From Enterobacter cancerogenus (GTDB lineage Bacteria; Pseudomonadota; Gammaproteobacteria; Enterobacterales; Enterobacteriaceae), in contig NZ_CP077290.1 of the NCBI RefSeq assembly GCF_019047785.1, positions 3,844,001-3,908,000 of the forward strand: 64,000 nt of DNA, written 5' to 3'. Made by a program: the position numbers and the translations under genes. Positions 51,538-59,342 of the stretch are shown piece by piece (position 1 is the stretch's first letter; each line of letters starts with the position of its first letter). The notes beneath the pieces were generated by a model, which saw only the letters and a list, made by a program, of their open reading frames with translations, was not told the DNA's origin and ran no database searches.

Positions 51538-54500
51538 ATGGTGGTCAGCTGTCTACCTTCTCTTAAACGTAAACATGGACTTTATATTGTACTTTTTATG
51601 CAGCCCGGACTGGCTACCGGAAGTGAAGTCAATATAAATGAACAAACCATGAATGCCAGAGAAAGTATATATCGCGCGTTACATGAAGGGCAAAATAGCC
51701 GTGAAGAAACTCTCGCACGGACAAGAGCGGGTGCAGGCGCAAAACTCGCACAGGTGTTAGGGCAGGACGCTTCCGCCCAACGCATCAGCGCCGTAGGGGG
51801 AAGCATGGCCTCCGGACTCTTCAGCTCAGCCGTACAGCAAAGTCTTTCTTCTTTTGGTACAGCAAGAGTAAAGCTGAATTTAAGCAGCGCACATCTTGAA
51901 GGCAGTGAATTTGATTTTTTACTGCCCCTTTATGAAAACCGCAGCCATCTGTTTTTTTCCCAGACGGGAATAAGACGGATTGACGACAGGACCATGGCGA
52001 ATCTCGGTATGGGTTATCGATTCTGGCCTTCTGACACCGCCATGTTCGGTGCCAATATGTTTTACGATTACGACGTCAGTCGCCAGCATAAGCGCCTTGG
52101 CACAGGTCTTGAGTATGCGCGCGATTTCTTTCGTGTTTCTGCGAATGGCTATTACCGGCTCAGCGACTGGAAACGCTCGCGCGATCTCACGGACTATCAC
52201 GAACGCGTCGCTAATGGCTTTGATATTCGGACAGAGGCCTGGCTTCCTCGTTTGCCGCAGTTGGGCGGAAAAATCACCTGGGCGCGATATTATGGCGATC
52301 GGGTCGGCATTTTTGGTCCGGATGATCTTCAGAAAGATCCTCAGGTACTGACCCTCGGTCTGAATTACACACCTGTACCCCTGGCGGGCATTTCACTGCA
52401 AAAAACGGTTAATACGCGTGGCGGGGGAGACGAATTTTCCGTAGGGCTGAACTTCTCCTGGCAGTTTGGCTTGCCGCTCAAAACGCAGCTTGACCCGGAC
52501 CGCGTTCGTTTTAACCGCACGCTGGCGGGCTCCCGCTATGACCTGGTGGACAGAAACAACGTTATTGTTCTGGAATATAAAAAGGATCGCCTGTTTAACG
52601 TGGCTCCGCATCACAAGGTTTCGGGCGTTGAAAGCAGCCAGCTCGCGCTAAACCTGGACATTTCTTCGCGCTATGCCGTGACCGGGATTGGCTGGCAGGG
52701 CGAGGCGTTCTTCGCCGCCGGTGGTGATATTACCTATGTAAACGGCGCCTACGTTATGGCTCTGCCCGAATGGCAAACAACCGGAAGTAATCATTACCAG
52801 CTGGAAGGACGCGCCATTGATGAAAAAGGCAATCTTTCAGCGCCGTTCCGCGTCGAGGTGGATGTTCTGCCGATGGATGTCAAAATCTCGCTTGCGGGCG
52901 ATCTGAAGGGCGAAGAGGGACAAACGCTGGCGATCGGCCTCAATGTTCGCACTACCAGCGCCATTGGCAAAGTTGACTGGAAGGCGCCTGAATTTCTTGC
53001 TGCCGGGGGCAAATTTATCCAGACGCGTGCTGCAAAAGCAGACAGCCTGAGCCTGAACTATAGCGCCGTTCTGCCTCCTTATAAGGCTGGCGGTGAAAAC
53101 AGTTATCCCATTGAAGTGACGGTGAGTGACAGCGAGGGGAACATGTCTAACACCGCTTCAGCCCGAATCGTGGTTGAGCCTCGCTCTATTGTGCTCACCG
53201 TTCCGCCAGAGGTAGCGGGTAATGAGGGGGAGCGTATTGCGCTGCCGCTGACGATTGATGCAAGAACTCCCGTGACCCGGCTCGACTGGGAGGCGCCCGA
53301 GTTTATTGCCCGTGGGGGTAAAGTCAGCGTGGAAAAAGAAAAAGTCTGGCTGGAACTGCCTGCGTGGTCGGACGTGGGCTCCAACCAGTATGCCATTACC
53401 CTTACCGCAGGTGACGATCAGAATCACCGTTCCGCGCCGGTAACCGCCACTGTTTCAGTGGCTTCAGCGACCGTTAACCTTGTTCTTGATGAAAATATGA
53501 CGGGTAAATCAGGTGAGGAACTTGTCGTTACGCCGCAGGCCAGCGCCCAGTCCGGCATCGATCGCATCGAGTGGCAGGGTGAGGCATTTTTCAGCGCTGG
53601 CGGGAAAATCACGCAGGACGGCACGAATGCCTGGCGGTTCACCCTGCCTTTATGGAAAAAAGAGGGGACCAACCGCTATTCTGTGCGCGCTGTCGCATGG
53701 GATAAGTCTGGCCGTTCATCGACACCGGTCACCCTGACGCTAGAGGTGCAGCCTGTCAACATTGCCGTTTCGGCGCCCGGCACGCTGACAGGAACCGAGC
53801 AGGAGACGGTGGATGCCACCCTGAACGTGGTGTCAGAAGGAACTACCGTAAGTGACGTCCAGTTCAGCGCGGAGGATTTCCTTGCCGCAGGCGGTAAAAT
53901 TACCGGCACACTGCCTGACTATCATTTTGTTATGCCCGCATGGCAGGCAACGGGAAGCAACCACTACAGCATCACGGTTACCGGAAAGGACGCGCACGGC
54001 AATATCAGTGAACCGACGAAGATAGATATCGCCGTCAGTCAGGCCCCGTTCGTCATCACCGCGGATACGGCCGTCACGGGCTTTGAGGGCAGTACAACCG
54101 AGGTGACGCCGGAGGTTCAGAGTCTGTACGGTGTGGCGAATTACAAGATTGACGCTTCCGCCTTCAAAGCCGCCGGGGGCACTATCATGGAGAAAGAGGG
54201 AAGCTTTAAGTTGACCCTGCCGGGCTTTATCGTGGGTGGGGAAAACCGATACCCAGTAACGATACGGGCCGTCGATAAGAGAGGCCGGGTATCCTCACCG
54301 CTGGATTTGAACATCGTTGTTACAACACGACTTCTGGATGCGAGCGGCCAGTGCTCTGTTGTGGGTGGGGGCGAGGGTTATGCGAACCAGATTGATAAAG
54401 AGAGTGTGAATTATCAGGAAGCGACCGATTATACGACGCTGAAGGCGCTGGTTGATGCCGGAACGCCCTATATCTATATCCCGGGCGATGTTGAAATTGA

Positions 54501-55380
54501 ATTACCGGTCACGAAAAATGCACTCTTTATTAAAAGCGGAACGACTATTTTCAGCGACCGCGGTTCTGACGGTAGCGAGGGAGCTCGCCTCAGCATTCCC
54601 TATTTGAGCGAACAAAATAATCAGTTCCCGATTATCGTTATGGACAGCAATACGCGAATGTCTGGCATTCGCTATGAGGGGCCCTATAAAGGTACGCTGA
54701 CTAAAAATACCACTATTGGTATCCAGACGGTGGAAGGCAGCCATAATGTTGAGGTGGATAATATGGAACTCTGGGGATGGCCATGGGCAGCCGTGAGTGT
54801 GAAAAAATCGACAAATGTGCGAGTACATCACAGCTATATCCATGACAATATCAAATCTGAACTCGGTTATGGCGTTGTTGTTCAAAACGGTAATGCCACG
54901 GCGGAAGTTGCATGCAATCTTTTTAACAGCAACAGACATTCGATTGCCGGCAGCGGCAAGGCTGGAGAAGGATATGCGGCGCATCACAATTTGGTATTAA
55001 ATGGTGGCGGGCGCGGCGCTTATCATCAGTTTGACATGCATAAATATCAGTCTGAAGGGGCCGGCGCGTTTATGGAAGTCACGCAAAACTGGTTTGACTA
55101 TGGCCGCTACGGTACCAGCAATCGATCCTCAATTGGCGTGCGTGGTCAGCCATCGAGGGGGCCTATTACCGTGACCGATAACTGGTTCAGTCAGCCCTGG
55201 AAAAATGGAACCCAGTATGCAGTAGCGGGAGAATATGGCACCTGGGTTCCCACTGTTGAATCTATACTGGCGACCAATAAATTCAGCGTGAAGTTTAACT
55301 ATCTAGAAAAGGGTAATAACCAGTGCGTGATTGACTGGCTAAGTTACAGCCAGAGCATTAACTGTTCGGCTGTAAATTAA
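51538..55380 (+). CDS. Inverse autotransporter adhesin (intimin/invasin type) with C-terminal beta-helix domain
   Basis: 1280-residue outer-membrane adhesin. After a poorly conserved N-terminal region, residues about 75-330 form the inverse-autotransporter beta-barrel (VKLNLSSAHLEGSEFDFLLPLYENRSHLFFSQTGIRRIDDRTMANLGMGYRFWPSDTAMFGANMFYDYD, given here as the region only). Six Ig-like repeats of about 95 residues follow (about 380-955), each with an AAGGKI-type and a LPxWxxxGxNxYxIT motif. The last about 320 residues are rich in NVRVHHSYIHDN-type turns, the pattern of a right-handed parallel beta-helix or pectate-lyase-like fold. I prefer ATG at 51538, which follows TATGGAGC; ATG at 51499 has no ribosome site. 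It ends at a strong terminator. Confidence 0.9.
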   Translation: MVVSCLPSLKRKHGLYIVLFMQPGLATGSEVNINEQTMNARESIYRALHEGQNSREETLARTRAGAGAKLAQVLGQDASAQRISAVGGSMASGLFSSAVQQSLSSFGTARVKLNLSSAHLEGSEFDFLLPLYENRSHLFFSQTGIRRIDDRTMANLGMGYRFWPSDTAMFGANMFYDYDVSRQHKRLGTGLEYARDFFRVSANGYYRLSDWKRSRDLTDYHERVANGFDIRTEAWLPRLPQLGGKITWARYYGDRVGIFGPDDLQKDPQVLTLGLNYTPVPLAGISLQKTVNTRGGGDEFSVGLNFSWQFGLPLKTQLDPDRVRFNRTLAGSRYDLVDRNNVIVLEYKKDRLFNVAPHHKVSGVESSQLALNLDISSRYAVTGIGWQGEAFFAAGGDITYVNGAYVMALPEWQTTGSNHYQLEGRAIDEKGNLSAPFRVEVDVLPMDVKISLAGDLKGEEGQTLAIGLNVRTTSAIGKVDWKAPEFLAAGGKFIQTRAAKADSLSLNYSAVLPPYKAGGENSYPIEVTVSDSEGNMSNTASARIVVEPRSIVLTVPPEVAGNEGERIALPLTIDARTPVTRLDWEAPEFIARGGKVSVEKEKVWLELPAWSDVGSNQYAITLTAGDDQNHRSAPVTATVSVASATVNLVLDENMTGKSGEELVVTPQASAQSGIDRIEWQGEAFFSAGGKITQDGTNAWRFTLPLWKKEGTNRYSVRAVAWDKSGRSSTPVTLTLEVQPVNIAVSAPGTLTGTEQETVDATLNVVSEGTTVSDVQFSAEDFLAAGGKITGTLPDYHFVMPAWQATGSNHYSITVTGKDAHGNISEPTKIDIAVSQAPFVITADTAVTGFEGSTTEVTPEVQSLYGVANYKIDASAFKAAGGTIMEKEGSFKLTLPGFIVGGENRYPVTIRAVDKRGRVSSPLDLNIVVTTRLLDASGQCSVVGGGEGYANQIDKESVNYQEATDYTTLKALVDAGTPYIYIPGDVEIELPVTKNALFIKSGTTIFSDRGSDGSEGARLSIPYLSEQNNQFPIIVMDSNTRMSGIRYEGPYKGTLTKNTTIGIQTVEGSHNVEVDNMELWGWPWAAVSVKKSTNVRVHHSYIHDNIKSELGYGVVVQNGNATAEVACNLFNSNRHSIAGSGKAGEGYAAHHNLVLNGGGRGAYHQFDMHKYQSEGAGAFMEVTQNWFDYGRYGTSNRSSIGVRGQPSRGPITVTDNWFSQPWKNGTQYAVAGEYGTWVPTVESILATNKFSVKFNYLEKGNNQCVIDWLSYSQSINCSAVN

Positions 55381-55464
55381 CCGTCAGGCAGTGGCATTCT
55401 CATCAGCGCGGGTACAGGTACGTCGCGATTATGGGGGAAAAAGACACAGCGCTGAGTTAAAGAT

Positions 55465-55496
55465 AAAAACACAGGGGAAAATCCCCTGTGTTTTTT
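55465..55496 (+). terminator. Terminator of the adhesin gene
   Basis: CACAGGGGA and TCCCCTGTG form a nine-base perfect stem with a three-base loop, followed by TTTTTT, 85 bases after the adhesin stop codon. Confidence 0.9.
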
Positions 55497-55842
55497 ATCC
55501 TGAATGTGGTGACAGGGGAAAACATTTTCCCTCTCAACTTGATGTGTAGTGCTACTCACAGTACATGACTATTCGTGAGGCTGTTTCAGCATGCTGTAAT
55601 TTCCTGCGCCTCACTCAGGCTTCTGAAGCGATAAAAATACAGTGTCTCTGCCCGGTACGTCCGACGTAGTCTGCTTCCTTGAGTTGAGCAGATTCGATTT
55701 TCTTGATCGATAGAAATATGTCTTGCCATTGCTGGGTTTTCATCGATTATGGCATCTCAACAACAATAATGCTTAAAGAGGAACCTAACAGGTTCGGATT
55801 TAATGAGTTGGCATCAGACTTCGCGGGACAAAATGCAGGCAC
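55497..55842. other. Intergenic region between adhesin and attachment site
   Basis: About 350 bases without a supported gene. One open frame of 78 codons (55703-55939) overlaps the ssrA-derived sequence and has no ribosome site or family resemblance, so I do not call it. Confidence 0.5.
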
Positions 55843-55952
55843 AAAAAAGCCCGCAGGGCTTGTGCCATGCGGGCTCTTAGGACTTCATCGGATGACTCTG
55901 ATAATCACCGATGGAGAATTTTGGGCTGGCGGGAGTTGAACCCGTGTCCGAA
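55843..55952 (-). other. Prophage attachment site: ssrA (tmRNA) 3'-end fragment and its terminator
   Basis: On the minus strand this reads TTCGGACACGGGTTCAACTC, then CCGCC, the T-arm and acceptor part of tmRNA. It is followed by the region downstream of ssrA and a hairpin with arms GCCCGC/GCGGGC plus a six-base T-run. Only the last about 29 bases of the RNA are present, upstream of which lies the integrase gene instead of tmRNA. It is therefore the distal attachment site left by integration at ssrA; the intact gene should lie beyond the right edge. Compared with the E. coli 3' end as I remember it, a few bases around the CCA are missing. Confidence 0.85.
55856..55924 (-). repeat. Direct copy B of the ssrA-downstream region
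   Basis: Partner of the 69-base copy A at 50248-50316 (57 identical positions). It includes the hairpin CATCGG/CCGATG that follows ssrA. Copy B is contiguous with the ssrA 3' end. Confidence 0.78.
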
Positions 55953-56076
55953 TAATGATTAACCTATTGAATATTAATGATTTCTGTTTTTTGGAAGGCC
56001 TTAAGTGCATTTTAAGTGCATATCGTGGTCCCTCTAACGTCCTGATTCCGTCCAACATTTTGAAATATTCACCACG

Positions 56077-57249
56077 CTACTGAGCTGCAGAAATGGCGGT
56101 TTTTCCGTCGTATTCAGCCAGATATCTACCGTAATTGCGGAACAGCATTTCCGGCCCTTTATGCCCCATCTGCCCGGCAAGCCAGAAAAGGTTTACGCCC
56201 TGGCTAATGTGTCTGGTGGCGAATGTGTGGCGGGTCTGGTACGGGTTACGGTATCGAACGCCAGCTTTTGTGAGGGTTGGCACCCATGCTTTTTTTCGTA
56301 TTGCGTCGGCGTTCGCCCAGGGCTCTCCCGTTTTAGGGTCGCTGAAAATAAACTCGCTTTTCATGAAAGTGAATTGTTTCTGCGCCTGCAGCGCGGCCAG
56401 CGCCTCGCTGTTTAATTCTACTTTACGGGTACCGGCTTTTGTTTTGGTACCTTTCAGAACGCCAACAACACTCGCCGCCTGAACGTGAGCTGTTTTAGCG
56501 ATATTGTCGAGATCAGGCCAGCGCAACGCACACAGCTCAGAGCTGCGTAAACCTGTATTGAATGAGAAACGGAACAGATTTTCCCATTCCGGATATCTGC
56601 AGCTCTGGTAAATAGCGCTAATTTCCGATGGTGTGAACGGATCAACTTCGTAATCGTCACTATTCGGGCTGCTGTCGATCACGTGGTACCGACTCGCGCT
56701 GACAAGGGTTACCGGGTTGATTGTCAGCAGGCCGTCTGTCACCGCTTCATCTATGGCGCTGCGCAGAAACGAGAGGTTATTTCTTATCGTTTTCAGCTTT
56801 GTTTTTCTGCTGGCGATCCAGTTTTTGAGGACCGCAGGGGTCAGTTCCGATACATGCATTTTGTGCAGCGCAGATAGCGCAGACAGGCACTTTTCATAAC
56901 CGCCAATAGTGGACGGCGAAAGGTTGCGGTTCTGGCAGATTTTCAGATACTCGTCCAGGTAGGACTTAATATTTTTGGTTTTCTTCACTACCCCGAACAG
57001 CTCCAGTTTTTTGGAGGTGGGGAAGTATTTCGCATAATCAAATGTGCCGCCGGCGATCTGGTTCTGTATCTCTCCCAGCAGGCGCTCGGCATACTTCACG
57101 CCGCGCGCGTTTGCTTCCATTCTGGATAGGGGCTCCCGGCAGAGAACCCCCTTGTAGGTGAATGTGATCACCAAGGTATCGCCAGTTTTATGCTGGCGAA
57201 TTGTTACTCCTCTTGGGAGAGATAATGATCCTTGTTCTTTCTTGCCCAC
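56077..57249 (-). CDS. int: Prophage tyrosine integrase
   Basis: 390-residue tyrosine recombinase that integrates the prophage at ssrA. The catalytic set is present: Arg in FNTGLRSSELCALRW, Lys in the KTKAGTRKVELN region, HxxR in QTRHTFATRH, His/Trp-box in LAGQMGHKGPEM and Tyr in RNYGRYLAEYD. The N-terminal part includes an AP2-like arm-binding region and a SAM-like domain (NLSPSTIGGYEKCLSAL). GTG at 57249 is chosen because GGAGG lies seven bases upstream; the longer open frame would extend into the excisionase gene. It lies about 125 bases from the attachment site, its 3' end pointing to it, and overlaps xis by 46 bases. Confidence 0.95.
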   Translation of the reverse strand: MGKKEQGSLSLPRGVTIRQHKTGDTLVITFTYKGVLCREPLSRMEANARGVKYAERLLGEIQNQIAGGTFDYAKYFPTSKKLELFGVVKKTKNIKSYLDEYLKICQNRNLSPSTIGGYEKCLSALSALHKMHVSELTPAVLKNWIASRKTKLKTIRNNLSFLRSAIDEAVTDGLLTINPVTLVSASRYHVIDSSPNSDDYEVDPFTPSEISAIYQSCRYPEWENLFRFSFNTGLRSSELCALRWPDLDNIAKTAHVQAASVVGVLKGTKTKAGTRKVELNSEALAALQAQKQFTFMKSEFIFSDPKTGEPWANADAIRKKAWVPTLTKAGVRYRNPYQTRHTFATRHISQGVNLFWLAGQMGHKGPEMLFRNYGRYLAEYDGKTAISAAQ

Positions 57250-57413
57250 TTTGAAACCTCCGTTAAGTCTATCCAGCGTTCTTTGACGCCATCGACTTTT
57301 AATACATGGACACCCTCTTTCCATAACCCCCTTTGTATCCGTTTGTTAACAGCTTCAACCGTTTCTCCGGCGTCCCGGCAGTAGGTTGAAAGTGGTACGC
57401 AATCAAGACTCAT
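57204..57413 (-). CDS. Excisionase-like protein
   Basis: 69-residue small DNA-binding protein immediately upstream of and overlapping int, the expected location of an excisionase. The sequence CVPLSTYCRDAGETVEAVNKRIQRGLWKEGVHVLKVDG (residues about 4-41) has the winged-helix layout of Xis proteins, with a basic recognition helix and a following ERWIDLTEVSKW strand-helix. ATG at 57413 follows GGAGG. The 46-base overlap with int suggests coupled translation. A longer in-frame extension exists but is the shadow of the neighbouring gene. Confidence 0.85.
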   Translation of the reverse strand: MSLDCVPLSTYCRDAGETVEAVNKRIQRGLWKEGVHVLKVDGVKERWIDLTEVSKWARKNKDHYLSQEE

Positions 57414-57687
57414 GACCGGCCTCCCGCCCAAATGCCTGGGCATTTTCCAGTTCATTTGCCGCATAGATAAGTGCGTTGTGGTGCGCTCTAAAACCGGCAT
57501 CAAGCTCGCTGGCCGCTCTCTTGCGCAAAAAATCGATTCCAGCCTGATAGTCTTTACTGGCTGGCAGATCTCCCAGGACCATCAGCATGTTTTCCGGGTC
57601 GATAGGGATAGTGGTGAGCCCCAGCTGCTTGGCCTCCGTTGCCAGACGGGTCCAACGCTTAATAATTTCTAAAACTGGCTTATTCAT
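57403..57687 (-). CDS. Hypothetical prophage early-left protein (94 aa)
   Basis: 94-residue helical protein with no recognised domain (VLEIIKRWTRLATEAKQL; SELDAGFRAHHNALIYAANELE). It overlaps the excisionase start by 11 bases and has an AGGCG ribosome site. It belongs to the run of short, tightly overlapping minus-strand genes between int and the repressor, which in lambdoid phages encode host-takeover or recombination accessory functions. Confidence 0.75.
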   Translation of the reverse strand: MNKPVLEIIKRWTRLATEAKQLGLTTIPIDPENMLMVLGDLPASKDYQAGIDFLRKRAASELDAGFRAHHNALIYAANELENAQAFGREAGHES

Positions 57688-57698
57688 GGAGCGCCTCG

Positions 57699-57791
57699 CT
57701 ACCTCACCAAAAATTTATATTCAATCAGCGCGCCGATAACGGTGGCCGCCAGCAGCATGGAAACAATGATGCTGAAAATGAAGGGCTTCAT
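57699..57791 (-). CDS. Tiny predicted membrane protein (30 aa)
   Basis: A 30-codon gene that is too short for usual gene finders. The product has a single membrane segment (FIFSIIVSMLLAATVIGALI, residues 4-23) followed by EYKFLVR. ATG at 57791 (or 57794) follows AGGGG, seven bases upstream. It fits exactly between its neighbours, overlapping the end of the alternative frame of the upstream gene and ending 12 bases before the next gene's start. Tiny membrane proteins are common at this position in phage early operons; function unknown. Confidence 0.6.
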   Translation of the reverse strand: MKPFIFSIIVSMLLAATVIGALIEYKFLVR

Positions 57792-57795
57792 CATT

Positions 57796-58212
57796 TCACC
57801 CCTGCTGGTTTGATGGCCTGCAGTGCATCAACCTCTTTAACGAATCGGTCATGCATCGCGTCCCATTTCTCACACCATTTCTCCATTTCTCCATTTCTCG
57901 CTTGCGCGCCAGGATGCGACGCAGACGGCGAACACAACGCTGGTGGGCGGCCAGATACTCAGCCTTTGTTTCCCCGTCTCGCCATACCTCCCTGTCATCG
58001 CGATCAATACGCACCCGCGGGTGACGCTGCGGAAAACCTGAACGCTCAAAAGCCTCGGTGGTCATGAAGAAAGCCAGATAGCGGATCGCTGTATCTTGCG
58101 TGAAGCATTTTTTGATACGACCGTGACGTACTGCCACGAACAGTGGGCCAACTGGCGTATCGTGTTTCTGTAATGCCAGGTCAATCATGCTTACGGTGCG
58201 TTTATCGTTCAT
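57796..58212 (-). CDS. Hypothetical prophage protein with a probable frameshifted C-terminus
   Basis: 138 residues as read. The first 104 or so look like a real protein (LFVAVRHGRIKKCFTQDTAIRYLAFFMTTEAFERSGF; YLAAHQRCVRRLRRILARKREMEKW). The last about 34 are Arg/Cys-rich and unlike a normal fold. At 57875-57898 an 8-bp unit occurs three times. Removing one unit shifts the frame to EKWCEKWDAMHDRFVKEVDA and LQAIKPAGVK, ending at a TGA that overlaps the next gene. I therefore think the ancestral protein had the second ending and that repeat expansion changed the frame. Function unknown. Confidence 0.7.
   Translation of the reverse strand: MNDKRTVSMIDLALQKHDTPVGPLFVAVRHGRIKKCFTQDTAIRYLAFFMTTEAFERSGFPQRHPRVRIDRDDREVWRDGETKAEYLAAHQRCVRRLRRILARKREMEKWRNGVRNGTRCMTDSLKRLMHCRPSNQQG
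57875..57898 (-). repeat. Tandem 8-bp repeat (three copies) inside a coding region
   Basis: CCATTTCT on the plus strand occurs three times without interruption (57875-57882, 57883-57890, 57891-57898), with a further partial copy at 57863-57870. Eight is not a multiple of three, so each added or lost copy shifts the reading frame of the minus-strand gene. Confidence 0.9.
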
Positions 58213-58430
58213 TTCCGGTCCTTAACTTTGCTGTATCGTTCGTGACTCATTACTTCCCAGTTCTTTCCGCCATCGCGGGAGAGTAGCCTCCAGCGGTGAT
58301 TGACCTTGAGGCTCAAATTACCGGAGCCGTGCATACGGCAGGGGTGGATGCGCCTTGCCCTGAACTGGCTTAAAACGTGAGCCGCCTTGAGGTGAACCCA
58401 CTCAGGAATTCGTATCGCTGTCAGTGCCAC
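58209..58430 (-). CDS. Hypothetical prophage protein (73 aa, basic)
   Basis: 73 residues, strongly basic, no recognised domain (VHLKAAHVLSQFRARRIHPC; LSLKVNHRWRLLSRDGGKNWEVMSHERYSKVKDRK). The C-terminal half, with a WRLLSR...WEVMSHERY strand-turn-helix, resembles small toxin-like (RelE/ParE-like) folds only in its general character; I do not claim that. GTG at 58430 follows GGAGG. It overlaps the next upstream gene by 29 bases and the downstream gene by four. Confidence 0.7.
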   Translation of the reverse strand: MALTAIRIPEWVHLKAAHVLSQFRARRIHPCRMHGSGNLSLKVNHRWRLLSRDGGKNWEVMSHERYSKVKDRK

Positions 58431-58656
58431 CAGCTACCTCCTCAAATCTCAGCTCAATTTCGCGCGCCATTTCGATAAACGTGGCCAGTGAGCAAATGTG
58501 CTCGTCGTCGGACAGCCGGCGGTCACATATCACCCTCCCGTGCTCGATGTGCAGGACTACCCGCCCGGTAAAATCAGGGAGGACATGCAGATCCACGTTC
58601 AACACGGGGCGGGGGATCAGCACACCCTGATAGAGCATTGTTTGTTGGTTAGCCAT
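58402..58656 (-). CDS. Hypothetical prophage protein (84 aa)
   Basis: 84-residue acidic protein, beta-rich in its middle (LNVDLHVLPDFTGRVVLHIEHGRVICDRRLSDDEHICSL), then a helix (ATFIEMAREIELRFEEV). No family recognised. ATG at 58656 follows GGAGATC and is preferred to an upstream in-frame codon at 58671. It overlaps the genes on both sides, as is usual in this operon. Confidence 0.72.
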   Translation of the reverse strand: MANQQTMLYQGVLIPRPVLNVDLHVLPDFTGRVVLHIEHGRVICDRRLSDDEHICSLATFIEMAREIELRFEEVAGGTDSDTNS

Positions 58657-59017
58657 TGCCGATCTCCGCATTAACTGGTTTCTGCTTTTTGACGAACTCC
58701 ACCAGCTCAGAAATGAGCTCGTCGATTAATTCCTTCCCGCTATCCGTAAGGAATTCACCGCTGCCATTAACATCAACAGCGCTGCTGTAAATTCCCTTAA
58801 TAGCTTTTACGCCTTCGACATTCCCGTACTCACTGATCGCAAGCCTTTCGAATTTTCGTAATAATCCATCGAGAAGAATCTCTGTTAACTCGACCGTGTT
58901 AATGCCGCCTTTATTGAGTTTAATAACAAGGCAGTTACTGCCTGTTTTACGCAGGTGGCGTAATAACGCTGCCTTTAAAATTCTGCGTCGGTAGGTGTTG
59001 ATTAAATTATCCATCAT
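58649..59017 (-). CDS. Hypothetical prophage protein (122 aa)
   Basis: 122 residues, mostly helical: basic N-terminus (NLINTYRRRILKAALLRHLRKTG), a central LNKGGINTVELTEILLDGLLRKFERLAISEYG and an acidic C-terminal helix (ELIDELISELVEFVKKQK). No family recognised. ATG at 59017 is chosen since it overlaps the stop of the upstream gene; a longer in-frame reading from 59077 would run deep into that gene. AT-rich composition. Confidence 0.68.
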   Translation of the reverse strand: MMDNLINTYRRRILKAALLRHLRKTGSNCLVIKLNKGGINTVELTEILLDGLLRKFERLAISEYGNVEGVKAIKGIYSSAVDVNGSGEFLTDSGKELIDELISELVEFVKKQKPVNAEIGNG

Positions 59018-59222
59018 TGTTTTCGTTCGCCCCAAACCATGCGTTAATATCGGATGAGTGATTCCAGGCCATTTCAATCAATGCGAAGCGCTGGGCATCT
59101 TCCATTTTTAAGAAATTCTCAGAAATTGTTTGAAGCAAGTAATACAACTGCTCGGCATGCACACTCATTTCCTGCGCTGTCCAGTTACGAGCATTTACCG
59201 TCGTTGGAGTTCGTTTACTCAT
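59007..59222 (-). CDS. Hypothetical prophage protein (71 aa)
   Basis: 71 residues with a short helical domain (AQEMSVHAEQLYYLLQTISENFLKMEDAQRFALIEMAWNHSSDI) and an acidic tail. No family recognised. ATG at 59222 follows GGAG with eight-base spacing. It lies four bases downstream of a 38-codon gene and overlaps the gene downstream. Confidence 0.7.
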   Translation of the reverse strand: MSKRTPTTVNARNWTAQEMSVHAEQLYYLLQTISENFLKMEDAQRFALIEMAWNHSSDINAWFGANENNDG

Positions 59223-59225
59223 AAT

Positions 59226-59342
59226 CTATACTCCATAGGCTTTTCGCATAAATAAGTTTGCAATGTGATAATAATCATTGCCGTAATTAGTAATCATTAA
59301 AATTGCTGTTCTGAAGGCGTGTCTACCTTTAATAAATGTCAT
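59226..59342 (-). CDS. Small prophage protein (38 aa)
   Basis: 38-codon gene with GGAGAAAG before ATG at 59342, overlapping the stop of the upstream gene by four bases (ATGA). The product is TFIKGRHAFRTAILMITNYG followed by NDYYHIANLFMRKAYGV, slightly basic and helical, without a membrane segment. The tight packing and good ribosome site support it as real; function unknown. Confidence 0.6.
   Translation of the reverse strand: MTFIKGRHAFRTAILMITNYGNDYYHIANLFMRKAYGV

Noticed and set aside
55703..55939. 78-codon open frame across the attachment site
   Set aside because: It reads through ssrA-derived RNA and terminator sequence and has no ribosome site.
55843..55952. A complete tmRNA or tRNA gene at the attachment site
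   Set aside because: Only the last about 29 bases of the RNA are present; the integrase gene occupies the place of the rest.
57866..57898. CRISPR-like array at the 8-bp repeats
   Set aside because: Units are 8 bp, directly adjacent and lie within a coding region; there are no spacers.
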